64,000 bases of DNA from an uncultured Flavobacteriaceae bacterium (GTDB lineage: Bacteria > Bacteroidota > Bacteroidia > Flavobacteriales > Flavobacteriaceae): assembly GCA_947500585.1 (NCBI GenBank), contig CANMSN010000001.1, forward strand, positions 604,765 to 668,764, written 5' to 3'. The notes under the pieces are model-generated. The model had not been told where the DNA came from. It worked only from the letters and a program-made list of their open reading frames with translations, and made no database searches. A program made the translations under genes and the position numbers. Below, piece by piece: positions 27,227-36,835 of this stretch (position 1 is its first letter; each line of letters starts with the position of its first letter).

Positions 27227-28255
27227 ATGGGCTTTTTTGACTTCTTAACCGAAGAAATTGCAATAGATTTAGGTACTGCAAATACTCTTATAATACATCT
27301 TGACAAAGTTGTTGTTGATGCGCCTTCTATAGTAGCGCGCGATAGAATTTCTGGAAAAATAATAGCTGTAGGTCAAGAAGCCAGTTTAATGCAAGGAAAA
27401 ACTCATGAAAACATTAAAACTATCCGACCATTAAAAGATGGTGTGATTGCAGATTTTGATGCTTCTGAGCAAATGATAAGTATGTTTATTAAAAATATAC
27501 CTGCTTTAAAGAAGAAGTTTTTCACTCCAGCTTTACGAATGGTTATCTGTATTCCTTCTGGAATTACTGAGGTTGAAATGCGTGCGGTAAAAGAAAGTGC
27601 AGAACGTGTTAATGGTAAAGAAGTATATCTAATTCATGAACCTATGGCAGCAGCTATTGGTATTGGTGTAGATATTATGCAACCTAAAGGTAATATGGTA
27701 GTTGATATTGGTGGAGGTACTACTGAAATTGCAGTTATCGCTTTAGGTGGTATTGTTTGCGATAAATCGGTTAAAATTGCAGGTGATGTATTTACAAACG
27801 ACATCGTATATTACATGCGTACACAACACAACTTATATGTTGGAGAGCGTACTGCAGAAAAAATAAAAATCCAAATTGGCGCAGCTACTGAAGATTTAGA
27901 ATTACCTCCAGAAGACATGAGCGTTCAAGGTCGTGATTTATTAACAGGTAAACCTAAACAAGTATCCATTTCTTATAGAGAAATAGCCAAAGCTTTAGAT
28001 AAATCTATTTTACGTATTGAAGATGCTGTTATGGAAACTTTATCTCAAACACCTCCAGAATTAGCTGCCGATATTTACAATACAGGTATTTATTTAGCTG
28101 GTGGAGGCTCAATGCTTCGCGGTTTAGACAAACGTTTATCTCAAAAGACAGATTTACCTGTTTATATTGCTGAAGATCCTTTAAGAGCCGTAGTTAGAGG
28201 CACAGGTATTACGCTTAAAAATTTACCTAAATACAAAAGTGTATTGATTAAATAA
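27227..28255 (+). CDS. mreB: Rod-shape-determining actin homologue MreB
   Basis: This 342-residue protein has the MreB phosphate-binding motifs IDLGTANTLIIH (N-terminal) and VVDIGGGTTEIAVIALGG, the adenosine motif YLAGGGSMLRGLDKRL, and an N-terminal amphipathic helix MGFFDFL for membrane contact. In the family it forms antiparallel filaments that guide side-wall peptidoglycan synthesis. It opens a five-gene block, mreB-mreC-mreD-mrdA-rodA. Confidence 0.97.
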   Translation: MGFFDFLTEEIAIDLGTANTLIIHLDKVVVDAPSIVARDRISGKIIAVGQEASLMQGKTHENIKTIRPLKDGVIADFDASEQMISMFIKNIPALKKKFFTPALRMVICIPSGITEVEMRAVKESAERVNGKEVYLIHEPMAAAIGIGVDIMQPKGNMVVDIGGGTTEIAVIALGGIVCDKSVKIAGDVFTNDIVYYMRTQHNLYVGERTAEKIKIQIGAATEDLELPPEDMSVQGRDLLTGKPKQVSISYREIAKALDKSILRIEDAVMETLSQTPPELAADIYNTGIYLAGGGSMLRGLDKRLSQKTDLPVYIAEDPLRAVVRGTGITLKNLPKYKSVLIK

Positions 28256-28279
28256 AAGCATAAAATAGGCCTATAAACC

Positions 28280-29095
28280 ATGCAACAGATTATTAATTTT
28301 ATAATAAGAAACAAAACCTTTTTGTTATTCTTGTTGCTGTTTTCTGTTTCTATTTTATTCACCATTCAATCGCATTCTTACCATAAAAGTAAGTTTATTA
28401 ATTCAGCTAATTTTTTAACTGGTGGCGTTTACAATACTGTAAATAACATCTCTGTATATTTCGATTTAAAATCTCAAAATCAAATTCTATCTGAAGAAAA
28501 TAATCGTTTAAAATCTCTATTATATAATTCTGAAAACAAGAACGATTCAACTTACATTGACAGTGTTTCATTTAATGCGCAATACCGATTTACATCAGCA
28601 AATATTATAAGAAACTCATATACTGCTGCTGACAATATACTTTTAGTAAACAAAGGCAAAAATGATAGTATAAAACAAGATTTTGGAGTTATAACTAGTA
28701 AAGGTATTTTAGGAATTATTAATGAAACAAGCAATAATTACGCAACTGTAATTTCTATTTTAAATACCACGAATAGTATTAGCGCCAAACTAAAGAAAAC
28801 TAATCATTTTGGTTCTTTAACTTGGAATGCTAAGGACCCAAGTATAGCGCAACTTGTTGACATTGCTAAAATTGCAAGAATTGAAATTGGAGATACTATT
28901 GTTACTTCAGGACTTTCATCAATTTTTCCTAAAAATATTCCTGTGGGTACAGTTGAAGAATTCAAACTTGACGATGCAGAAAATTATTATGAAATAGAAG
29001 TAAAGTTATTTAATGACATGACCAGTGTAGAGCATGTTTATATTATAGAAAACATTGATGCTAAAGAAATTACTAATTTGTTAAATCCTAACTAA
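28280..29095 (+). CDS. mreC: Rod-shape-determining protein MreC
   Basis: This 271-residue bitopic protein has an N-terminal membrane helix (about 12-30), a coiled coil (about 70-95: LKSQNQILSEENNRLKSLLYNSENK) and the paired beta domains of MreC (VNKGKNDSIKQDFGVITSKGILGIINE, GDTIVTSGLSSIFPKNIPVGTVEEF). It bridges MreB/MreD to the PBP2-RodA synthase in the periplasm. It lies 24 bp after mreB and directly abuts mreD. Confidence 0.93.
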   Translation: MQQIINFIIRNKTFLLFLLLFSVSILFTIQSHSYHKSKFINSANFLTGGVYNTVNNISVYFDLKSQNQILSEENNRLKSLLYNSENKNDSTYIDSVSFNAQYRFTSANIIRNSYTAADNILLVNKGKNDSIKQDFGVITSKGILGIINETSNNYATVISILNTTNSISAKLKKTNHFGSLTWNAKDPSIAQLVDIAKIARIEIGDTIVTSGLSSIFPKNIPVGTVEEFKLDDAENYYEIEVKLFNDMTSVEHVYIIENIDAKEITNLLNPN

Positions 29096-29602
29096 ATGAA
29101 TAGTAGTATTTCTTTTCAAACAATCCGTTTTTTCACATTGGTACTTATTCAAGTATTAATATGTAATCAAATTAACTTTTTAGGATACATAAATCCATAT
29201 ATTTATATTCTTTTCATTATTCTATATCCAACGAAAAACAATCGTGCCTTATTCATTTTTCTTAGTTTTTTACTTGGCTTAACTATAGATTTATTTTTGG
29301 ATTCAGGCGGTATTCATGCAGCTGCATCCGTATTTATTGCCTATGCAAGACCAATTTTATTAAGATCTGCTTTTGGAGTGCAATATGAAAATTATGCTGT
29401 TAAATTCAATACTATAGAATTCGGATCAAAACTAACGTACATTACATTTTTAACACTAATACACCACATCATTTTATTTTCTTTAGAAATTTTTAGCATC
29501 TCTAAAATAATTTTAGTCTTCCAAAAAACGTTATTTTCAAGTATATTTACTATATTATTATGCACACTAATAACGATTATTTTTAGTAGAAAAACGAAAT
29601 GA
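29096..29602 (+). CDS. mreD: Rod-shape-determining protein MreD
   Basis: This 168-residue membrane protein has about five hydrophobic segments and the family stretch LGYINPYIYILFIILYPTKNN followed by FLLGLTIDLFLDSGGIHAAASVFIAYARP. It starts immediately after the mreC stop and overlaps mrdA by 4 bp, so translation is coupled. MreD is part of the elongasome core. Confidence 0.92.
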   Translation: MNSSISFQTIRFFTLVLIQVLICNQINFLGYINPYIYILFIILYPTKNNRALFIFLSFLLGLTIDLFLDSGGIHAAASVFIAYARPILLRSAFGVQYENYAVKFNTIEFGSKLTYITFLTLIHHIILFSLEIFSISKIILVFQKTLFSSIFTILLCTLITIIFSRKTK

Positions 29603-31458
29603 GACAATTTTTACTTTTCTTTTCTATAATTTTAGTGGGTCTTTTATTTATTTCAAGGCTCTTCTATTTACAAGTATATACTTCAAACGAACATAATTTG
29701 TTTGAAGATAACGCCATTAGAAAAGTTTACGACTATCCTAAACGCGGTTTTGTTTACGACAGAAACGGCGAATTATTAGTGGCCAATCAGCCATCTTATG
29801 ATGTCATGGTGATACCAAGAGAAGTTGAACCATTAGATACACTAGAGTTTTGTTCTTTACTAAAAATTAACAAAGCACAATTTATAAAATCTTATAATAA
29901 AGCAAGACACTACTCTCCAAGACTACCATCTGTTTTTGTATCGCATTTATCAAAAGAAGATTATGCCGTTTTACAAGAAAAAATGCGCAAGTTTCGTGGT
30001 TTTTATATTCAAAAACGTTCTTTACGAAATTATGAAACTACAATAGGTGCAAATGTATTAGGTTTTATTGCTGAAGCTAACCAATCTATTATTGAAAAGA
30101 CCCCATATTATAAAATGGGAGATCTTATTGGAAAACAAGGTGTCGAACTTTCATATGAAAAAGAATTACGAGGTACAAAAGGTATTAAATTTATTCAGAA
30201 AGATAGGTTCAATAGAAATATTGGTCCCTATAAAAACGGAAAATTTGATACAATTCCTGAAGAAGGTAAAGACATCACCATTACCATTGACGCAAAATTA
30301 CAAGCTTATGGTGAACTCCTTATGCAAAATAAACGTGGAGGTATTGTAGCTATTGAGCCAGCAACTGGAGAAATTTTATCGCTAGTTTCAGCACCTACAT
30401 ACAACCCTAATTTATTGGTTGGCAGAAAAAGATCTAAAAACTACACTAAATTATACAATGACACCATTAGTACACCTCTAATAGACAGAGGCTTACTTCG
30501 TATGCACGAACCAGGGTCACCTTTTAAAGCCTTAGTAGCTTTAGCTGCACTTCAAGAAAATGCAATTACCCCAAGTACAAGTATTTATTGTACTGGTGCT
30601 TATCACTATGGTGGACGAAAACCCATGGGTTGCCATTGTGGTGGTGGTAGACGAGAATTAAATATGGGTATTGCAAAATCATGCAACTCTTATTTTGCTA
30701 ATGCATTTAGAAAAACAATTGATGGTCAAGGTGATGCCAAAAAAGCTTTGGATACTTGGAGTAAGCATATAAAAAGTTTTGGCTTAGGAAATTATTTGGG
30801 TTATGATTTACCTATTGGTAAAAGAGGAAATATTCCTGATGCAGCATATTACAATAAGTGGTATCCAGATTTTAATTGGGGAGCTACCACAATTATATCT
30901 AATGCTATTGGTCAAGGAGAGGTTTTAGTAACGCCTATACAACTTGCAAATATGACAGCAGCAATTGCTAATAGAGGCTATTATTACACACCACACATCA
31001 TTAAAAACATAGAAAACGATACATTAGATTCTAAATATACAGTTGCAAAACATACAAGTATAGATAAACAACACTTTGAACCCGTTGTGCAAGGTCTTTT
31101 TGATGTTTATAATAAAGGAACTGCACAATTTTTAAGAGTTCCAGGAATTGAAATCTGTGGAAAAACTGGTACAGCCGAAAATTTTACAAAAATTGATAGT
31201 GTAAGAACACAATTAACAGACCATTCTATTTTTATTGCTTTTGCTCCAAAAGATAATCCTAAAATAGCTATTGCTGTTTTTGTTGAAAACGGTTACTATG
31301 GAGCAAGATGGGCAGGTAGAATTACAAGTTTAATGATTGAAAAGTATTTAAAAGGCGAAGTTACTCTAAAACACATGGAAAAACTGGTACTAGAAAAGAG
31401 TCTTGAAGAAGAATACGCAAAACCTTATTCTGGAAAACCTTTTAGAATTAATTATTAA
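29599..31458 (+). CDS. mrdA: Penicillin-binding protein 2 (elongation transpeptidase)
   Basis: This 619-residue class B PBP has an N-terminal membrane anchor (about 4-22), a pedestal domain starting at the RGFVYDRNGELL motif, and a transpeptidase domain with SPFK (307-310), SCN (361-363) and KTG (522-524). A cluster of Cys and His residues follows the active serine (Cys331, His336, Cys345, His346, Cys347), recalling the zinc-binding insert reported in E. coli PBP2. It crosslinks side-wall peptidoglycan with RodA. The stop overlaps the rodA start by one base. Confidence 0.95.
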   Translation: MRQFLLFFSIILVGLLFISRLFYLQVYTSNEHNLFEDNAIRKVYDYPKRGFVYDRNGELLVANQPSYDVMVIPREVEPLDTLEFCSLLKINKAQFIKSYNKARHYSPRLPSVFVSHLSKEDYAVLQEKMRKFRGFYIQKRSLRNYETTIGANVLGFIAEANQSIIEKTPYYKMGDLIGKQGVELSYEKELRGTKGIKFIQKDRFNRNIGPYKNGKFDTIPEEGKDITITIDAKLQAYGELLMQNKRGGIVAIEPATGEILSLVSAPTYNPNLLVGRKRSKNYTKLYNDTISTPLIDRGLLRMHEPGSPFKALVALAALQENAITPSTSIYCTGAYHYGGRKPMGCHCGGGRRELNMGIAKSCNSYFANAFRKTIDGQGDAKKALDTWSKHIKSFGLGNYLGYDLPIGKRGNIPDAAYYNKWYPDFNWGATTIISNAIGQGEVLVTPIQLANMTAAIANRGYYYTPHIIKNIENDTLDSKYTVAKHTSIDKQHFEPVVQGLFDVYNKGTAQFLRVPGIEICGKTGTAENFTKIDSVRTQLTDHSIFIAFAPKDNPKIAIAVFVENGYYGARWAGRITSLMIEKYLKGEVTLKHMEKLVLEKSLEEEYAKPYSGKPFRINY

Positions 31459-32735
31459 TGTTAAGAGAATCGCACAAACATTTTCGGTTTGATTGGATAA
31501 CTATAATTCTTTTTCTTCTTTTAATAGCTTTTGGTTGGCTAAATATTTTATCGGCTTCTCATTCTGGAACCACCATAGACTATTTTGATATTTCTCAACC
31601 TTTCGGAAAACAGCTTATTTTTATTTTTTTAACCTTTGGGTTAATCATACTTTTATTATCAATAGATGCTAAGTTTTATGAGCGTTTTTCTAGCGTTATC
31701 TATATAGCATCTATGTTGTCTTTAGTTGGTCTTTTTATATTTGGTAAAAATGTTAATGGTGCCACATCTTGGTATGCTATTGGAAGTATGACTTTGCAAC
31801 CTAGTGAATTTGCAAAAGCTGCAACAGCACTTGCTGTTGCAAAATATATAAGTGATTTAAATACTAATATTAATAACATAAAGAACCAAATACAAGTCTT
31901 TATAATTATCATTATCCCAGCTATTTTAGTGTTATTACAAAACGATACTGGTAGTACTATTGTTTATGGCGCTTTCTTCTTTGTTTTATTTAGAGAAGGT
32001 CTGCCAAAATATTACCTATTTATCGGTGTTTCTTTAATATTACTATCTGTTTTGTCTTTAAAATTTGGAATTACAATTACATCAATCATTACAATACTTT
32101 TAGTTATTGGCTCTAATTTTTTAAGCAAGAAAAAGCCAAAAATTTTACAATCCATATTTGTCGTAATCGTAGCCATATCTATTTCATTTGGTATTAAATT
32201 CTTTTATGAAAGTATATTAAAACCACATCAACAAGATAGAATAAGCCTTTGGTTACGCTTAGAAAAAGACCCCGACAAATTAAAACAGATGAAGCAAACA
32301 TTTGCTTACAACTTAAATGAATCTGAAAAAGCAATAAGCTCCGGTGGCTTCTTTGGAAGAGGTTTTATGGAAGGCACCAGAACTACAGGTAAATTTGTAC
32401 CAGAACAGCACACCGATTATATTTTTAGTACTGTAGGAGAAGAATGGGGATTTTTAGGAAGCGCCTTTGTAGTTATCATATTTGTATTGCTTTTACTTCG
32501 TATTCTGCATTTGGCTGAATTACAAAAATCACAATTCAGTAGGGTTTATGGCTATGGCGTAGCATCCATTATTTTTATTCATTTTTTAATAAATATTGGT
32601 ATGGTAATGGGCTTAATTCCTACTATTGGAATTCCATTACCATTATTTAGCTACGGTGGTTCTGGACTTTGGGCATTTACCATTTTAATTTTTATATTCA
32701 TTAAATTAGATTCTAATAGAATTAATGAATGGTAG
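31458..32735 (+). CDS. rodA: SEDS-family peptidoglycan glycosyltransferase RodA
   Basis: This 425-residue polytopic protein has about ten membrane helices. SEDS signatures are SWYAIGSMTLQPSEFAKAATALAVA, QNDTGSTIVYGAFF, GRGFMEGTRTTGKFVPEQHTDYIFSTVGEEWGF and LPLFSYGGSGLWAF. It polymerises lipid II together with PBP2. It is the last gene of the rod-shape block, 31 bp before a lipoprotein deformylase gene. Confidence 0.96.
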   Translation: MLRESHKHFRFDWITIILFLLLIAFGWLNILSASHSGTTIDYFDISQPFGKQLIFIFLTFGLIILLLSIDAKFYERFSSVIYIASMLSLVGLFIFGKNVNGATSWYAIGSMTLQPSEFAKAATALAVAKYISDLNTNINNIKNQIQVFIIIIIPAILVLLQNDTGSTIVYGAFFFVLFREGLPKYYLFIGVSLILLSVLSLKFGITITSIITILLVIGSNFLSKKKPKILQSIFVVIVAISISFGIKFFYESILKPHQQDRISLWLRLEKDPDKLKQMKQTFAYNLNESEKAISSGGFFGRGFMEGTRTTGKFVPEQHTDYIFSTVGEEWGFLGSAFVVIIFVLLLLRILHLAELQKSQFSRVYGYGVASIIFIHFLINIGMVMGLIPTIGIPLPLFSYGGSGLWAFTILIFIFIKLDSNRINEW

Positions 32736-32766
32736 TTAATAACTGGCATTTATTTACCTCACTAAT

Positions 32767-33405
32767 ATGAAAAATCAAAGCTTATTAATCATTGTAACCT
32801 TATTAATTTTAGGATGCTCTAGTACTAAAAATATTAAGCCAATTGGTTTTTCTTCAGAAGAGATTGATCTTATTTCTAATGCAGATAGTTTAACACCAAT
32901 GCGTGTATACAAAATTACTAATAAAGAAGATTCCCTTTTACTCAGAACAAAAAGTAGTTATATAAAACCAGATCCAAACAACAAGATGTTACAAAACTTT
33001 GTAAAACGCCTTTATTCAACCGTGAGAGATAGTATGTCTATGGGAGTTGGTATTGCAGCTCCTCAAGTTGGCATTTTAAAAAACATTATTTGGGTACAGC
33101 GTTTTGATAAAGAAAACTTCCCGTTTGAAGTGTACTTAAACCCTAGAATTATTAAGTATTCAGATAAAAAACAAACCTTTAGAGAGGGTTGCCTATCCAT
33201 CCCAAACAGGAGTGATACCTTAAAAAATAGAGCCTTTTCTATTAAAATAGAGTATGATACTTTTGAAGGAGAACATAAAACTGAAACGATTGAAGGTTTT
33301 ACATCCGTTATTTTTCAACATGAAATAGACCACTTAAATGGTATTTTGTATCTAGATCATCTTAAAAAAGAAGTGATTGATGCTAAAACTAAAGAAGAAG
33401 AATAA
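32767..33405 (+). CDS. Peptide-deformylase-fold lipoprotein
   Basis: This 212-residue protein carries all three peptide deformylase motifs: GVGIAAPQ (93-100), EGCLS (140-144) and HEIDH (185-189), so the metal ligands Cys, His, His and the catalytic Glu are present. Unlike the cytoplasmic enzyme it begins with a lipoprotein signal (MKNQSLLIIVTLLILGC, lipobox ILGC with Cys17), followed by about 30 extra residues. Export to the envelope would put a deformylase away from the ribosome. Its substrate there is unknown. It follows rodA closely and may be co-transcribed. Confidence 0.88.
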   Translation: MKNQSLLIIVTLLILGCSSTKNIKPIGFSSEEIDLISNADSLTPMRVYKITNKEDSLLLRTKSSYIKPDPNNKMLQNFVKRLYSTVRDSMSMGVGIAAPQVGILKNIIWVQRFDKENFPFEVYLNPRIIKYSDKKQTFREGCLSIPNRSDTLKNRAFSIKIEYDTFEGEHKTETIEGFTSVIFQHEIDHLNGILYLDHLKKEVIDAKTKEEE

Positions 33406-33416
33406 AATAATGTTTT

Positions 33417-34511
33417 TTAGCTCTTAACATCCAAAGCATCGCGTAATGCATTGCCAATAAGCATAAATGCCATAACCAAACTCATAATACAAAAGCCTGG
33501 AATAATTGCTAAATAGGGTTTTCCAAGAATAATATAATTATAATGATCTTTTATCATAGCGCCCCAACTTGCCATGGGTGGTTGTGCTCCAATTCCTAAA
33601 AAACTAAGCCCGCTTTCTATTAAAATAGCAGCGGCAAAATTAGCTGCAGATATAACAATAACAGGCGCCATTATATTTGGCAAAATATGTTTTGTAATAA
33701 TTCTATAATCGTTAAATCCTAGAGCACTTGCCGCAGTAACATATTGCATTTCTTTAGCACTAATTATTTGTCCACGTACTACTCTGGCAACCTCAACCCA
33801 CATGGTTAACCCAACAGCTATAAACACTTGCCAAAATCCTTTACCTAAAGCTAAAGTAATAGCGATTACCAATAACAAAGTTGGAATAGACCACGTTACA
33901 TTAATAATCCACATAATTATAGCATCTACTTTTCCACCAAAATAGCCTGCAATACTTCCCATAAAAATACCAATCATTAAGGATATAAAAACTGCAACAA
34001 AACCAATAAAAAAAGATATTCTTGCTCCAACTAATACACGACTTAATAAATCACGACCGTATTTGTCGGTACCAAACAAGAAGGTTTTTTGATTTATAAA
34101 AGACTTTGCATCATTATTTTTAAAGGTATTCAATGGAATTTCTTTTTGTACACCTTCTAATCCATCTGAAGCATATTCTGTATAAAACAAAGTATCGTTG
34201 TTTATAGTATATTCTGAAATAGGGACTTCAGTATCAGTATTTTTCTTCCCAAAAAACAATTTATCAACCAAACTTTGTTTTGCTTCTAGTTGAGATGGGA
34301 TGGTAAGCATAGTTACTTGAAAACCTGGCCTTTTGGAATGGATAGCCAAATGCATTTGGTTGGCATATTGAGAATTATCAGGTGCAAAAACATAAGCAAA
34401 AACCGAAACCAAACCAACAAAAACAATAAACCAGAAACTAAAAACGCCCCAAAAGTTCTTTTTAAACTTTTGGAGCGCTAATTGTTTTAGTGAGTTTGAT
34501 TTATGACTCAT
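33417..34511 (-). CDS. OppC/DppC-like ABC transporter permease with enlarged periplasmic segment
   Basis: This 364-residue protein has one N-terminal membrane helix and a periplasmic segment of about 100 residues, longer than usual. It then has FGTDKYGRDLLSRVLVGARIS and a five-helix permease domain with the EAA-type loop (about 255-275: EMQYVTAASALGFNDYRIITKHILPN) and GLSFLGIGAQPPMASWG. In the family such proteins form half of the channel of peptide or nickel importers or exporters. No partner permease, ATPase or binding protein is nearby, as is common for Bacteroidota. It converges on the deformylase lipoprotein gene. Confidence 0.9.
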   Translation of the reverse strand: MSHKSNSLKQLALQKFKKNFWGVFSFWFIVFVGLVSVFAYVFAPDNSQYANQMHLAIHSKRPGFQVTMLTIPSQLEAKQSLVDKLFFGKKNTDTEVPISEYTINNDTLFYTEYASDGLEGVQKEIPLNTFKNNDAKSFINQKTFLFGTDKYGRDLLSRVLVGARISFFIGFVAVFISLMIGIFMGSIAGYFGGKVDAIIMWIINVTWSIPTLLLVIAITLALGKGFWQVFIAVGLTMWVEVARVVRGQIISAKEMQYVTAASALGFNDYRIITKHILPNIMAPVIVISAANFAAAILIESGLSFLGIGAQPPMASWGAMIKDHYNYIILGKPYLAIIPGFCIMSLVMAFMLIGNALRDALDVKS

Positions 34512-34523
34512 ATATAATTTAGC

Positions 34524-36674
34524 CTATTTTTTTACCGTAGCTGCTACTTTTTTAATTGGATACGATGTTTTTAAATCTTCTAATACATTTAAAGCTTCCT
34601 CAATATATATATCTTGTGCTAAACTTTCATGCCAGCGCTCACGCTTCTCTTTTAAATCGGTAGTATCTTTTTCAAAAAGTGATTTTTCATAAGCATGCGA
34701 TTCAAAAGTTAAGTTTGTTTTATAATCTGAAATGGCATCAAAACGTTTAGCCTCTTCTTCATTTAAATCTAATTTAGCTTTATATTTCTCATAGTTTAAA
34801 GAAAAAACAGTTTCGTCTATTTTACTTTTTACCCATTTCGCATTTTCCTCAATAAGGTTTAATTGAGGATTATTACTCATACGTTCTTTACTTTTATTAA
34901 TCGTGGCATTATAGTCAAAATAGTTTTCCCAAGGTGTATAATCGGCTGCATCAATTTCATCGTATGGCAACGGATTATCTTTATCTTTTTCTCCAACATC
35001 AATAAAACTGAATCTACCAGGTACTTTTACATCACTTTTAACCCCCTCTAATTGCACAGAACCTCCATTAATTCTATAATACTTTTGTGTTGTTAAGGCC
35101 AATGCTCCTAAATCATTTGAGCTATTTCTCATGAAAGTATTAAGGTTTACAACCTGTTGTACCGTACCCTTACCATAGGTTTGTTTGCTACCAATAACAA
35201 CTGCTCTTTTGTAATCTTGCATTGCTGCGGCCATAATTTCGGAAGCAGAAGCCGATATTTCGTTTACTAAGATTACTAATGGTCCATCCCAAGAAATGCT
35301 TTTATTAGTGTCTTTTAACACATCTTTAGCTTGACCTGTTGAACGCACTTGTACCACAGGACCATCTTTTATAAATAAACCTGCCATTTCTACAACTGCT
35401 GGCAAAGAACCACCACCATTATTACGTAAATCGAGTACTAAGCCTTCCATTCCTTCAGCTTTTAATCGCTCAATTTCTTTTTCTACATCTTTAGCTGCAT
35501 TTATATTTTTATAATCATCAAAGTCTACATAAAATGCTGGCAAATTAATAACTCCAAACTTTTTGTCATCCTTTTTAACTACTGACGATTTTGCATAAGT
35601 TTCAACCAACTCAACAATGTCTCTAGTAATGGTAATATCTTTTATAGTGCCATCAACTTTTTTAACGGTTAATGTCACTTTAGTTCCTTTTGGTCCTTTA
35701 ATATATTTTATAGCATCGTTAATACGCATGCCAACAATATCTACAGGAAATTCTTCATCTTCTTGCTTCACTTTTAAAATTACATCTTCAACTTCAAGCT
35801 CTTTACTTCTCCAAGCTGGACCACCTGAAATAAGCTCAACAATTTTAATATAATCCATTCTTTTTTGAAGTCTAGCACCAATACCTTCTAACTTTCCTGA
35901 CATTCTTGTATCAAACTCCTCTTTACCTTTAGGTGCTAAGTAATATGTATGCGGATCGAATTCTTCAACAATAGTATTTACATAAATGGCAAACCAATCT
36001 TCACGTGTTTGGTCATCAATATAATCTTCAAAATAAATATTTAATGATTTAAGCGTAGATTCTCTAGCTTCTTCATCTATTTCCTCTGCAGTTTTCATAA
36101 CATAAGACGGATCTTTTTCTTTAGCCTTTTGTTCTTGCGAAAAAATATCATCATAGTTAGAAAGCGTAGAAAACTTTAGTTGTTGTCTCCAACGCTCTTT
36201 CATCTCTCTTTTATTTTTGGCGAAAGGCTTATTTTCATGATCTGTATCGAATTCTTCATCAATGGTATAATCAAAAGGTTTTGATAAAATATCTTTATAA
36301 ATTTCTTTAGCTTCTTCAAAACGCTTTAGCATTCTTTCGTTTATAACATTGAAAAAAGTGATATCAGAAGCTTTAAGCTGATCGTCAATAGTTAATTTAT
36401 ACTTAATAAAATCCTCATAATCAGATTGATAAAAATAACGTTTTACAGGATCTGTAATTTCAACGTAGTCTTTAAATAATTCTGCAGAAAACTCATCATC
36501 TAACTCAATAGGATCAAAATGTCCATTATCTAAAACAAACGTAATAACTTGAATTAGTGCTTTGTCCTTATCTGGGTTATTAAAAGTTTTAGAAGTAAAA
36601 CTACATGACGCGAATGCCAGTAATAGTAAAAGTGATAAAATTTTATAATTCCTTTTCATAATTTTTTTCATCAT
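34524..36674 (-). CDS. Carboxy-terminal processing protease (Prc/Tsp type, S41)
   Basis: This 716-residue protease has a lipoprotein-like signal (Cys24 in LAFASC) and the long N-terminal helical region of Prc (about 40-240). A PDZ domain follows (about 245-350) and then the S41 catalytic domain. The serine lies in NEISASASEIMAAAMQDYKRA (Ser476 or Ser478) and the lysine is Lys502 in YGKGTVQQ. A C-terminal helical domain closes the protein. It degrades or trims envelope proteins from their C-termini. Several starts (Met1, Met2, Met6) are possible. It lies 12 bp upstream of the OppC-like gene on the same strand. Confidence 0.94.
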   Translation of the reverse strand: MMKKIMKRNYKILSLLLLLAFASCSFTSKTFNNPDKDKALIQVITFVLDNGHFDPIELDDEFSAELFKDYVEITDPVKRYFYQSDYEDFIKYKLTIDDQLKASDITFFNVINERMLKRFEEAKEIYKDILSKPFDYTIDEEFDTDHENKPFAKNKREMKERWRQQLKFSTLSNYDDIFSQEQKAKEKDPSYVMKTAEEIDEEARESTLKSLNIYFEDYIDDQTREDWFAIYVNTIVEEFDPHTYYLAPKGKEEFDTRMSGKLEGIGARLQKRMDYIKIVELISGGPAWRSKELEVEDVILKVKQEDEEFPVDIVGMRINDAIKYIKGPKGTKVTLTVKKVDGTIKDITITRDIVELVETYAKSSVVKKDDKKFGVINLPAFYVDFDDYKNINAAKDVEKEIERLKAEGMEGLVLDLRNNGGGSLPAVVEMAGLFIKDGPVVQVRSTGQAKDVLKDTNKSISWDGPLVILVNEISASASEIMAAAMQDYKRAVVIGSKQTYGKGTVQQVVNLNTFMRNSSNDLGALALTTQKYYRINGGSVQLEGVKSDVKVPGRFSFIDVGEKDKDNPLPYDEIDAADYTPWENYFDYNATINKSKERMSNNPQLNLIEENAKWVKSKIDETVFSLNYEKYKAKLDLNEEEAKRFDAISDYKTNLTFESHAYEKSLFEKDTTDLKEKRERWHESLAQDIYIEEALNVLEDLKTSYPIKKVAATVKK

Positions 36675-36835
36675 TTAAATTTTCATAGCTTATAAGAAGC
36701 CCAACATTATTTCCACTAAAATAAAGAAAAAACTATGCCAATAATGGCATTTGTTACTAATTTTTTGTTAAAGCAAAGAATTTAAACGTTTACAGTGTAA
36801 ATTATGTATTTTAGCGATGCTATTAGAAGATAAAT

